Positions 46,093 to 56,390 of a stretch of 64,000 nucleotides of DNA are shown piece after piece. The notes below the pieces were generated by a model that saw only the letters and a program-made list of their open reading frames with translations, did no database searches and was not told where the DNA came from. How positions within the stretch are numbered: position 1 is the first letter of the stretch; every line of letters begins with the position of its first letter. Position numbers and translations under genes: made by a program. The stretch comes from Clostridioides difficile CD160. GTDB taxonomy: Bacteria; Bacillota; Clostridia; Peptostreptococcales; Peptostreptococcaceae. The stretch spans positions 62,001 to 126,000 of the forward strand of contig NZ_AVHW01000099.1 in NCBI RefSeq assembly GCF_000449425.2, read 5' to 3'.

Positions 46093-47441
46093 TACTTCAC
46101 TACCCTTTTCATAAACTCTTGTTTCATAAGTTTTAGTGCATTTGCTCTGTGGCTGATTGAATTTTTTATAACACTAGGTATTTCACCAAAAGTTTTATTA
46201 TATCCTTTTACTATAAATAAGCTATCATATCCAAAGCCATTTTTACCCTTTTCTTCAAAACCTATTATTCCTTCACAGATTCCTCTTACTACAAATTCTT
46301 TTCCATCTGGGAAAACTACTGCAATTGCAGAAACGAATCTTGCATTTCTTTTACTAATTGGTACATTTTGCATAGCTTTTAATAGCTTTTCTCTATTTTC
46401 TTCATCTGTTGCATGTTCTCCTGCATATCTAGCTGAATAAACACCAGGTTTTTTTCCTAAAGCATCTACTTCTAGACCTGAATCGTCTGATATGGCTATA
46501 AGTTTAGTTTTTTTGGCTATTGTTCTAGCTTTTATTAAGGCATTATGCTCAAATGTTTTTCCATCCTCAACTATCTCTATACCTGCTAGGTCAACATCTT
46601 TTAAAGAATATACTTTATATTCAAAGTCTTTTAAGATTTCGCCTATTTCTTCTAACTTATGAGCATTATTAGTAGCAATTACTACTTCATTACCGTACTC
46701 CATACCTAATATCTCATCTGCTATTTCACCTAAAGCTTCTCTTTGAAACCTTATTAATTCTTTATTCCCTTTTTCTCCTAACTCTAACAATAAATTTAAA
46801 TCTTTTCTTGAAAAAGGCTTCTCTTCTCCAGTACCCTGTACTTCTACAAACTCACACTTATCAGTCATTATTATATTCATATCTACCTGTGCTTTAGAAT
46901 CTTCTTCGTAACATAAATCTATCATATGTGTTTCATTTACTATACCAACACTAATTGCTGATACAAAGTTTGTTATTGGCATTTCTTTTATTGTCTTTGC
47001 TTTATATAATTTATATATTGCTTCTGCAACTGCTACAAATGCTCCTGTTATAGACGCTGTTCTAGTTCCACCATCAGCTTGTATAACATCACAATCTACC
47101 CATATAGTTCTTTCACCTAATTTATTCAAATCTACAACAGACCTTATTGCTCTTCCTATTAGTCTCTGTATCTCTTGTGTTCTTCCGTCGATTTTCCCCC
47201 TAGATGCATCCCTTATCTTTCTTTGTTGTGTTGCTCTTGGCAACATAGAGTATTCAGCATTTATCCACCCAGTACCACTATTTCTTAAAAAGGGAGGTAC
47301 TTTATCTTCTACTGATGCAGTACATATAACCTTTGTCTCTCCCATTTCTATAAGAACAGAACCTTCTGCATACTTTGTATAATTTCTGCTTATCTTTACA
47401 GGTCTTATCTGGTCATTACTTCTATCATAACTTCTGGTCAT
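46092..47441 (-). CDS. rph: Fused ribonuclease PH and dITP/XTP pyrophosphatase
   Basis: Residues 1 to about 240 are RNase PH, which trims tRNA 3' ends, with signatures [29 protein letters not shown] and [17 protein letters not shown]. Residues about 250-449 are the RdgB/HAM1 nucleotide pyrophosphatase that clears non-canonical purine triphosphates, starting [15 protein letters not shown] and containing [26 protein letters not shown]. The fusion is continuous with no internal stop or start signal; such rph-rdgB fusions occur in clostridial relatives. ATG start at 47441; a linked phosphodiesterase follows. Confidence 0.95.
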   Translation of the reverse strand: MTRSYDRSNDQIRPVKISRNYTKYAEGSVLIEMGETKVICTASVEDKVPPFLRNSGTGWINAEYSMLPRATQQRKIRDASRGKIDGRTQEIQRLIGRAIRSVVDLNKLGERTIWVDCDVIQADGGTRTASITGAFVAVAEAIYKLYKAKTIKEMPITNFVSAISVGIVNETHMIDLCYEEDSKAQVDMNIIMTDKCEFVEVQGTGEEKPFSRKDLNLLLELGEKGNKELIRFQREALGEIADEILGMEYGNEVVIATNNAHKLEEIGEILKDFEYKVYSLKDVDLAGIEIVEDGKTFEHNALIKARTIAKKTKLIAISDDSGLEVDALGKKPGVYSARYAGEHATDEENREKLLKAMQNVPISKRNARFVSAIAVVFPDGKEFVVRGICEGIIGFEEKGKNGFGYDSLFIVKGYNKTFGEIPSVIKNSISHRANALKLMKQEFMKRVVK

Positions 47442-47599
47442 TTTTTATATCCTTTCTTATATTTTTTATATTTTATAAAATTATTTTTATAATTTTTAGT
47501 TTCGTCAAATATTAATTTTTGTCTTTTTCACAGTCTTATTAGCTTACTGAACTATTCTATCATTAATTATAGTAGTTTTCTAGTAAATTAAACGACTTT

Positions 47600-49651
<2,052 letters not shown>

Positions 49652-49733
49652 TTATTTTTAAATTTCCTTATAATTGATTATTTCCTATTTATACATTTTT
49701 TAGTATATCACTTTTTTGACTTTAAATTTATTA

Positions 49734-49780
49734 CAAAAAAAACTCTTATTAGTATCTCTAAAAATACCAATAAGAGTTTT
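49734..49780 (-). terminator. Terminator of the hydroxyacid dehydrogenase gene
   Basis: The stem AAACTCTTATT with AATAAGAGTTT is followed by a T-run on the minus strand. Confidence 0.86.
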
Positions 49781-49804
49781 TATTTTCACTAGAATTTTTT
49801 ATGT

Positions 49805-50743
49805 TTAATAGCCTCTTGATATATCTACAACATTATCTATAGGTTTATTCTCCATTATATAGTGTTTCAAATTATTATAAACCATATTAAATGTTCTTTC
49901 CTTATTCTTATCAGATACCCAAGAATTGTGAGGAGTTACTATGACATTTTCGCACTCCCATAACTTATTATCTTGACTTAAAGGTTCACTTTCAAATACA
50001 TCTAATGCTACTCCTCTAAATTTTTCTACACATTCTTCTAAATCTTTCTGGTTAACTGTATTTCCTCTACCAACATTGATAAATACTGAACCTTCTTTCA
50101 TAAGCTTAAACATGTCCTTGTTTACTATTCCATCTGTACTTTTTGTGGAAGGCATTGCTACAACAACTATGTCACACTCTTCAAATACAACATTCATATT
50201 GTCAGTAGCAAAACATTTATCAAAGTATTTTTTACTACTTCCATCAGTATTTACACCCCATATTTCTAGACCAAAAGCCTTTAACCTTTTAGCTGCTTCT
50301 GATGATATAGTACCTGTTCCAAGAAATCCAACTCTTTGACCATATAATTCTGATACGGAAAAATCCATCTTCCATTCTTTGTTTTGTTGCTGTTTAAAAA
50401 ACTTTGCACTATTTTTATAGATTTCTAAAATATACATGACTATGCTTTCACCAATAGGTATACTATATCCACCTCTATTATTAGCTATCTTAATATCTCT
50501 CTTTAATACTTCTTCTCTTGGAAGTTGGTCTATACCTACACTAGTTGTTTGTATATATTTTAAATTTTCCATTTTAGAAATATCTAGTCTATTAAAAGGA
50601 TTATATGTAACTAGTACATCTGCAGTGTTTACATCTTCATTATTTTCAATACTATCTTCAGAGTAATGTATAACATCATATCCTAATTCACTTATTTTAT
50701 CAAACTTTTCTTTTCCATAGTTTATTGTAAATAAAACTTTCAT
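49805..50743 (-). CDS. D-isomer-specific 2-hydroxyacid dehydrogenase family protein
   Basis: This is an NAD(P)-dependent oxidoreductase of the D-2-hydroxyacid dehydrogenase family. The nucleotide-binding motif GFLGTGTISSEAAKRLKAFG lies near residue 140. Catalytic residues are recognisable as Arg in VGRGNTVNQ, Glu in DVFESEPL and His in VTPHNSW. Substrate is not predictable; lactate, phosphoglycerate and hydroxyisocaproate dehydrogenases all share these. ATG 50743 follows AAGGAGATT and gives 312 aa. Confidence 0.88.
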   Translation of the reverse strand: MKVLFTINYGKEKFDKISELGYDVIHYSEDSIENNEDVNTADVLVTYNPFNRLDISKMENLKYIQTTSVGIDQLPREEVLKRDIKIANNRGGYSIPIGESIVMYILEIYKNSAKFFKQQQNKEWKMDFSVSELYGQRVGFLGTGTISSEAAKRLKAFGLEIWGVNTDGSSKKYFDKCFATDNMNVVFEECDIVVVAMPSTKSTDGIVNKDMFKLMKEGSVFINVGRGNTVNQKDLEECVEKFRGVALDVFESEPLSQDNKLWECENVIVTPHNSWVSDKNKERTFNMVYNNLKHYIMENKPIDNVVDISRGY

Positions 50744-50843
50744 CTTAATCTCCTTCATCCACTCACATTAAAATTTTTATATACTACAGTATAATATGAT
50801 ACTTAATGTATATTAGTTAAACTCACTAGAAGATGTTTCAAAA

Positions 50844-51266
50844 TTATTTATGTTCAATTGTTTTTCCTAAAGCCATGGCATTACGTTCTTGAACTAAATT
50901 TTCTATTAAATTATTTAATGTCCAATCAATAGATGTTTCAGTTACAATAGCTGTAAAAGGTCTACTTATTCTCACTTTTTTTAATCCTTCTAAAAATGCA
51001 TTTACTTGTGTACTTGGTGTGTTATTGAATATCACTGATTTACTCTTAATTCCATTTTCACATTCATTTGATATATTCCCATCCAAAATATCTCTCATTA
51101 CATTTTCTCCATTTTTATCACTTAAAATTATGTGGTCTCTTATTCCAGCAAAATTACTAACATTTTTAATTAGTGATAATTCTTTTTTATTAAAATTTAC
51201 AAACATGATACACTTTCTATTGTGTATTTTATCTAGATTATTATTATTTATCTTTTCAAATGACAT
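50844..51266 (-). CDS. DUF3783 family protein
   Basis: This 140-aa cytosolic protein ends in the DUF3783 motif pattern, PFTAIVTETSIDWTLNNLIENLVQER. The N-terminal half (KIHNRKCIMFVNFNKKELSLI) has a receiver-like alternating pattern. Function is unknown in the family. The frame opens at ATG 51275, directly abutting its Shine-Dalgarno; ATG 51266 has better spacing. It lies apart from its neighbours, with no clear operon. Confidence 0.72.
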   Translation of the reverse strand: MSFEKINNNNLDKIHNRKCIMFVNFNKKELSLIKNVSNFAGIRDHIILSDKNGENVMRDILDGNISNECENGIKSKSVIFNNTPSTQVNAFLEGLKKVRISRPFTAIVTETSIDWTLNNLIENLVQERNAMALGKTIEHK

Positions 51267-51416
51267 TTCATCCATCCTTTCATTTATCTATCTATATATG
51301 TTAATTTACCCCATCCGTTTAAAATAATCAATTTTTATAGAGAATTTTTATATTAATACCCAAAATTATATTTAAATAATTATACTATCCAAAAGTAATC
51401 TATAAAACTAGAATAA

Positions 51417-51446
51417 TTAGATTAGTATTTACAAATCCTAATCTAA
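51417..51446 (+). promoter_or_regulatory. Perfect inverted repeat before the MFS gene
   Basis: TTAGATTAG (51417-51425) and CTAATCTAA (51438-51446) form a perfect 9-bp inverted repeat with a 12-base spacer. It ends exactly at the AAAGGAG ribosome site, so it could be an operator or a 5' mRNA hairpin that hides the site. Confidence 0.55.
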
Positions 51447-51458
51447 AGGAGAGATACA

Positions 51459-52742
51459 ATGAATACACTACTAAACAATAAATTTAGCATTAAAAATTTT
51501 TCAAATGCTTGGGTTATAGTAATTGGTTGTATGTTGATGCAAGCTGTTCCATTTAGTATTGTAGCAAGTATACAGCCTCAGTTTATAAGTTACGTTGTAG
51601 AAGGAGAAGGCTTTAGTTTAGCGTCTTTTTCTCTAATATTCACTATTGGTACTATAGCTTCAGCAATTGCATCACCTTTTATAGGTACATTATTTTCTAA
51701 GGTCAATATTAAGATACTATATTTATTAGGTTGTTTAATTTCTAGCATTGCATTTGCTGCTTTTTCTATATGTACTGAATTATGGCAGTTTTACACTGTA
51801 TCATGTATTGTGCAAATTGGTGCTACAATTATATCTTCCATAGGGATACCAGTTTTAATAAGTGCTTGGTTTGATGAAGAAAGTAAAGGAAAAGCTCTTG
51901 GTTTTGCTTTTGCAGGTGGCTCTATTGGGAGCATATTTTTACAACCAATTGCAGTTCGCTTATTAGCTTCTCAAGGATATAGTCGTTCCTATCTAATCTT
52001 TGGAATTGTAGCATTAATAGTTGGTATACCTGTAATATTATTCATACTTAAAATGCCTAAGGACATTAGTGAAAAAGTGAAATCCAAAGGTAAAAAAGAG
52101 AAAGTATCTAGTACAGTTTCTCCTTCAGTATGGGGTTATACATTAAAAGAAGCTAAAAAAATTAAGTATTTTTGGATTATGACAATTGGATTTATATTTG
52201 TTGGTATATATGTTTCATCACTATCTGTGCAATATCCAACTTATCTTAGAAACTATCTAAATCCAATTCTAGTAGGAATAGTAGGCTCCACCTTTGCTTT
52301 ATTTGCTCTCATTGGTAATTTAATTGGAGGATTATTATTTGACAAATTTGGTCAGATAAAACCGCTTATTATATCTTTTATATTGGTATTTATAGCTACT
52401 TTATCACTACTACTTGTAGACAAATATTCTAACTTTGCATTTGTATTTGCTGCCTTGAAAGGACTTTCTGTATTTGCTTATATGATTGGTCCTGCTTATT
52501 TAACTGGTGCTTTCTTTGGTCAAAAGGAGTTTGGTAGTATATATGGAATCGTACAATTAATTTTTGCAGTGGGATTTGCGTTAGGTTCAACATTATTTGG
52601 ATTATTGGTTGATAACTTTGGATATAGGTTTTCTTGGTCTATTATAATTTTATCAGTTATAATTGCCTATACTTTACTTATTATAACTTCTATAGGAATG
52701 AAAAAAATGAATGAGGAAAGGCTCGATAAACTAATGCAATAA
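51459..52742 (+). CDS. Major facilitator superfamily transporter
   Basis: The protein has twelve predicted membrane helices in 427 aa with a charged central loop (about 200-225, KSKGKKEKVSS). MFS loop motifs are seen as LFSKVNIKILY and GGLLFDKFGQIKP. General resemblance is to the oxalate/formate or monocarboxylate groups, but substrate cannot be assigned. The genes on either side run opposite, so it is a single-gene unit. Start ATG behind AAAGGAG. Confidence 0.85.
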   Translation: MNTLLNNKFSIKNFSNAWVIVIGCMLMQAVPFSIVASIQPQFISYVVEGEGFSLASFSLIFTIGTIASAIASPFIGTLFSKVNIKILYLLGCLISSIAFAAFSICTELWQFYTVSCIVQIGATIISSIGIPVLISAWFDEESKGKALGFAFAGGSIGSIFLQPIAVRLLASQGYSRSYLIFGIVALIVGIPVILFILKMPKDISEKVKSKGKKEKVSSTVSPSVWGYTLKEAKKIKYFWIMTIGFIFVGIYVSSLSVQYPTYLRNYLNPILVGIVGSTFALFALIGNLIGGLLFDKFGQIKPLIISFILVFIATLSLLLVDKYSNFAFVFAALKGLSVFAYMIGPAYLTGAFFGQKEFGSIYGIVQLIFAVGFALGSTLFGLLVDNFGYRFSWSIIILSVIIAYTLLIITSIGMKKMNEERLDKLMQ

Positions 52743-52770
52743 TTGATTTTTAGATATATAAATATTATAT

Positions 52771-52815
52771 AAAAAAGATGGAGCTTTTAATACCAAATAG
52801 AACTCCATCTTTTTA
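52771..52815. terminator. Bidirectional terminator between MFS and HycB-like genes
   Basis: The stem AAAGATGGAG with CTCCATCTTT has T-runs on both strands, and separates convergent genes. Confidence 0.87.
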
Positions 52816-52819
52816 TATA

Positions 52820-53335
52820 TTACAATATAGCTAATTTTCTTTTGTTTTTAACTTTACTATCTATATCTTCATCCTTAACAATAGTAAATGCTTTGGTTGG
52901 ACAGACATTTACACATGCAGGTCCTTCTGGAGATTCTATACAAAAATCACATTTATTTGCTGTCATTCTTTCTCTAAAACAAAGCTTTCCTTCGTCTATA
53001 TCTTTTAATGTAACTATATCTATTGCTCCTATAGGACAAGCTAGCATACAAGTCTTACATCCTATACAATTTTCTTCATTTATTTTTATTGTGTTTCCTA
53101 CCCTAACTATACCACCATTTGGACATGCCTTTGCGCAAGGAGCATCTTCACAGTGTCTACATTGTATTGGAGCACTAACTTCCTTTGTCTTTATAACAGA
53201 AAGTTTTGGGTTAAAATTTATCTCATCTGGATTTTTGTAAAAAATATCCTCATCTGAATGTGCAACTACACATCCTATCATACAAGTCCTACATCCTATG
53301 CACTTATCAGGGTCTGCTATAACAAAATAGTTCAT
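52820..53335 (-). CDS. HycB/HydN-like four-cluster ferredoxin
   Basis: This electron-transfer protein has four [4Fe-4S] cluster motifs: CIGCRTCMIGC near residue 15, CRHCEDAPCAKAC near 59, CIGCKTCMLAC near 92 and CDFC...CVNVC near 133. Length 171 aa matches HycB/HydN subunits. It overlaps the hydA stop by one base. In the hydrogen-dependent CO2 reductase of acetogens, such proteins polymerise between formate dehydrogenase and hydrogenase and carry electrons. Last gene of the fdh-hyd operon. Confidence 0.92.
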   Translation of the reverse strand: MNYFVIADPDKCIGCRTCMIGCVVAHSDEDIFYKNPDEINFNPKLSVIKTKEVSAPIQCRHCEDAPCAKACPNGGIVRVGNTIKINEENCIGCKTCMLACPIGAIDIVTLKDIDEGKLCFRERMTANKCDFCIESPEGPACVNVCPTKAFTIVKDEDIDSKVKNKRKLAIL

Positions 53336-54711
53336 TACTTAGCCACTTCCTTTCCTATACAGTATGTAGTGTGTAATAAATGATGAGATTTTTCTCCTAA
53401 TGGTTCTACTAGATATTCATCATACAGCTTTTTAATCTCAGGGTTCTCATGAGATTTTCTAACTGCTAAATGTTCATCATGCACATATGTTGCTTTTGTT
53501 CTATTTTCATAGGCTAATTCTTTATATTCTTCTAGTAAAATTTTTGGTTGACCTCCACCACTTACACATCCAACAGGGCAAGTCATAACTTCAATAAAAT
53601 CTACATCCAATTTTCCTTTTTCCAAATCTTCAAGTACTGGTATTACATTTTTTAGTCCACTCACTACTCCAACTCTTAGGTCTAAATCTCCTATTTTAAT
53701 AGTTGACTTTCTAAAACCATTCTCTCCTCTTACTTGCTTTACTTCTACATTAGGAATACTCTCTCCAGTTATAAGCTCATAACCAGTTCTTATAGCGGCT
53801 TCCATAACTCCACCAGTAACACCAAATATAGTTCCAGCTCCACTATAGCTACCTAAAGGACTATCAAACTTTTCTTCTCTTAAGTTTTTGAAATCAATTC
53901 CCATATCTTTTATTAGGTAAGCTAATTCTCTTGTAGTTAACACTACATCTACATCTCTATATCCACTAGAATCCATTTCTTCTCTATCACATTCATATTT
54001 TTTACATGTACATGGCATTATAGAAACACTAAATATCTTTGATGCATCTACATTATTTATTTCTGCTCCATAAGTTTTAAATATCGCTCCACCCATCTGT
54101 TGAGGTGATTTACAAGAAGATAAATGATTAGTTAATTTAGGATAATTTTTTTCCATAAACTTTACCCATGCTGGACAACAAGATGTAAACATTGGGAGAG
54201 TTCCACCTTCTGTAACCCTTTTAATTAACTCACTACCTTCTTCCATGATAGTCAAATCTGCTGCAAAGTTAGTATCATAGACTCTATCAAAATTTAAAGC
54301 TCTAAGTGCTGCTGCCATTTTACCAGCACCTAAGTATCCTAAATAATATCCAAAATCTTCTCCTAAAGCTACTCTAACTGCTGGTGCACATTGAACCATA
54401 GTAAATACATTTGGGTCACTTAAAGCCTTTTTCACCCTATCCACATCACATACATTATGTGCTGCAAATATAGGTTCATTTATAGACTCTGGTATATCTC
54501 TTTCTTGTTTTTTGATTTGTAAAAATTCAAAGCCTTCATCTATAACTGAGGCATATGATTTACAAGTTTGAACACATTGACCGCACATAACACATCTATC
54601 TAAATTTATTTCTTGTGGTTTCCCCTCTTCACCTTCAATAGCATTTACTGGACAGACTTTTGAACATTCTCTGCATCCAGTACATAAATCTTTATCTATA
54701 TTTATTATCAT
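53335..54711 (-). CDS. hydA: [FeFe] hydrogenase catalytic subunit (HydA2 type)
   Basis: This enzyme reduces protons or oxidises hydrogen. Two N-terminal ferredoxin clusters are at CTGCRECSKVC and CVMCGQCVQTC (residues 9-50). H-cluster motifs are MFTSCCPAWVKF near 190 (TSCCPxW), MPCTCKKYECDREE near 247, and MTCPVGCVSGGGQP near 395, so all four ligands are present. At 458 aa it is the short form, as in HDCR and the FdhF-linked hydrogenases. The start ATG (54711) follows GGTAGGTG; a GTG within that site opens the frame earlier. Transcribed with fdhF and two HycB-like genes. Confidence 0.95.
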   Translation of the reverse strand: MIINIDKDLCTGCRECSKVCPVNAIEGEEGKPQEINLDRCVMCGQCVQTCKSYASVIDEGFEFLQIKKQERDIPESINEPIFAAHNVCDVDRVKKALSDPNVFTMVQCAPAVRVALGEDFGYYLGYLGAGKMAAALRALNFDRVYDTNFAADLTIMEEGSELIKRVTEGGTLPMFTSCCPAWVKFMEKNYPKLTNHLSSCKSPQQMGGAIFKTYGAEINNVDASKIFSVSIMPCTCKKYECDREEMDSSGYRDVDVVLTTRELAYLIKDMGIDFKNLREEKFDSPLGSYSGAGTIFGVTGGVMEAAIRTGYELITGESIPNVEVKQVRGENGFRKSTIKIGDLDLRVGVVSGLKNVIPVLEDLEKGKLDVDFIEVMTCPVGCVSGGGQPKILLEEYKELAYENRTKATYVHDEHLAVRKSHENPEIKKLYDEYLVEPLGEKSHHLLHTTYCIGKEVAK

Positions 54712-54735
54712 AAACGTCACCTACCCCTGTATCCT

Positions 54736-55287
54736 TTATTTATTTGTTAACAATAAACTAAGTGCAGCCTGTCTATTCTTAGCTTTTTTGTCATCTATTG
54801 GAGTAACAAGTTTTAATGCTTCCTGAGGACATGCACTTATACAAGCTATTTTTTCATTGTCTTTACATAAGTCACATTTATAAGCTATTTTTTTATTTTC
54901 TTCTAAAATTACTTGTTCTACTTCTTTACCATCTTCATATTGTGGAAGTAAATCTATAGCTCCAAAAGGACATGCTAGCAGACAAGTTTTACATCCTATA
55001 CACTTTTCTTCATTAACAGACATAATATTATTTTCTTTGATTATAGCTTTTTGTGGACATGAGTTTAGACAAGGAGCATCTTCACAATGTCTACATTGTA
55101 TTGGCATACAGAAAGTATCACCTTTTACTAAATAAAGTCTAGGTATAACAGGTATATCAACCGTTCCAACTGTATAACCTACATTGTTATGTTGATTATG
55201 CATTGTAAAACAAGCTACTTCACAAGCTCTACAACCTGTACATTTGTTTGGGTCTGCTATTACAAAAGAGCCTATCTTATTTTTCAT
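54736..55287 (-). CDS. HycB-like four-cluster ferredoxin
   Basis: This second HycB paralogue has four cluster motifs: CTGCRACEVAC, CRHCEDAPCLNSC, CIGCKTCLLAC and CDLC...CISAC. Length 183 aa from ATG 55287 behind GGTGGG (the frame opens at 55311). With the 171-aa paralogue it would form the electron wire between FdhF and HydA. It lies 24 bp before hydA. Confidence 0.9.
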   Translation of the reverse strand: MKNKIGSFVIADPNKCTGCRACEVACFTMHNQHNNVGYTVGTVDIPVIPRLYLVKGDTFCMPIQCRHCEDAPCLNSCPQKAIIKENNIMSVNEEKCIGCKTCLLACPFGAIDLLPQYEDGKEVEQVILEENKKIAYKCDLCKDNEKIACISACPQEALKLVTPIDDKKAKNRQAALSLLLTNK

Positions 55288-55327
55288 ATTATCCCACCTT
55301 TCAATTTGCATATTTCTAACACCCTAG

Positions 55328-55498
55328 TTACTTTCCATTATATATATTTATATATTTTAATATTTTCTCAGTACTTATATTTCGCTTACATTTTTTACAC
55401 AAATTGTATGTGTTTTCATATATTTTATCAGTGTCATCAATTAATGCTCCACAAATTTCACACTTTGAATATTTTTGTTTTTCTTTTTTAATACACAT
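55328..55498 (-). CDS. Small Cys-pair protein in the fdh operon
   Basis: This 56-aa protein carries two Cys pairs, CEICG and CKKC, a treble-clef or rubredoxin-like zinc or iron ribbon. It begins MCIKKEKQKYSK. The frame extends to 55540, within fdhD; I chose ATG 55498, about ten bases after the fdhD stop, though its ribosome site is weak. It is embedded between fdhD and the hycB gene, so it probably takes part in formate dehydrogenase maturation or is a spectator; I do not recognise a family. Confidence 0.55.
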   Translation of the reverse strand: MCIKKEKQKYSKCEICGALIDDTDKIYENTYNLCKKCKRNISTEKILKYINIYNGK

Positions 55499-55508
55499 AT
55501 ACTCAGTC

Positions 55509-56342
55509 TCACTTTTTAATAACTCTCTGTGGGTTTGCATAAATATTCATTCGTCTTCCTCTTACAAACCCAATAAGAGTTATGTTTAATTTTTTAGAAA
55601 GCTCTATTGATAAATTAGTCGGTGCCGATTTTGATACTACAATAGGAATTTGAGTCATAGCTGCTTTCAATATCATCTCCAATGATATTCTTCCACTTAC
55701 TGCTACAATTTTATCTTCTAATGATATTTCATTTAAAACACAAAACCCAATCGCCTTATCCATTGCATTATGTCTCGCTACATCTTCACAAGTTACTATA
55801 TTTTTATCATAATTAAATATGGATACACTATGCACTCCACCTGTGTTTTTGAATAATTCTGACGAATTCAAATTTCTATCCATTATACTATAAACCGTAT
55901 CATAATTTATTTTTATATTACTCTCTACAGGAACACATTTTATATAGTCTAGTGAATTCAAAAATATAATTTGCTCATCTTCAATTTCCTGTTTTCTTTG
56001 AATATTTACTTTTGCAAAACGCTCCTTTTCGTTTATCTCCAAACTTAATAAATTTTTTTTATTTTTTATGTATCCCTTAGTTTTCAAAAAACCAACTACA
56101 AGTTCTTTCAAATTATATGGGGTACATAAAAATGTATTTATATATTTATCGTTCAAAATAAAACTAAGTGGATATTCTGCAATTATTTCTTCATTATCTG
56201 ATGATAGTTCATATTCGTTTATTTTATTTACTTCTACATTAAAAGAATTTAAATATTTGTAATCCACTAGACTATAACTTTTTTCAAAAACTTCATCTTT
56301 GCTATTCTCTTGTAATTTAGTTTTTGAGTATATATTATTCAT
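55509..56342 (-). CDS. fdhD: Formate dehydrogenase maturation protein FdhD
   Basis: FdhD transfers sulfur to the molybdenum or tungsten cofactor of formate dehydrogenase. Family motifs are NTGGVHSVSIF near 180, CEDVARHNAMDKAIGF near 200, SGRISLEMILKAA near 225 and SKSAPTNLSIELS. The usual CxxC loop of E. coli FdhD is not seen; the corresponding segment reads DYIKCVPVES, with one Cys. Length 277 aa. It follows fdhF by 48 bp, as expected for its client. Confidence 0.88.
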   Translation of the reverse strand: MNNIYSKTKLQENSKDEVFEKSYSLVDYKYLNSFNVEVNKINEYELSSDNEEIIAEYPLSFILNDKYINTFLCTPYNLKELVVGFLKTKGYIKNKKNLLSLEINEKERFAKVNIQRKQEIEDEQIIFLNSLDYIKCVPVESNIKINYDTVYSIMDRNLNSSELFKNTGGVHSVSIFNYDKNIVTCEDVARHNAMDKAIGFCVLNEISLEDKIVAVSGRISLEMILKAAMTQIPIVVSKSAPTNLSIELSKKLNITLIGFVRGRRMNIYANPQRVIKK

Positions 56343-56390
56343 AAAATATTAGCCTTTCCGCTTTTTATAAATCTTTAATCCAATTAACAG

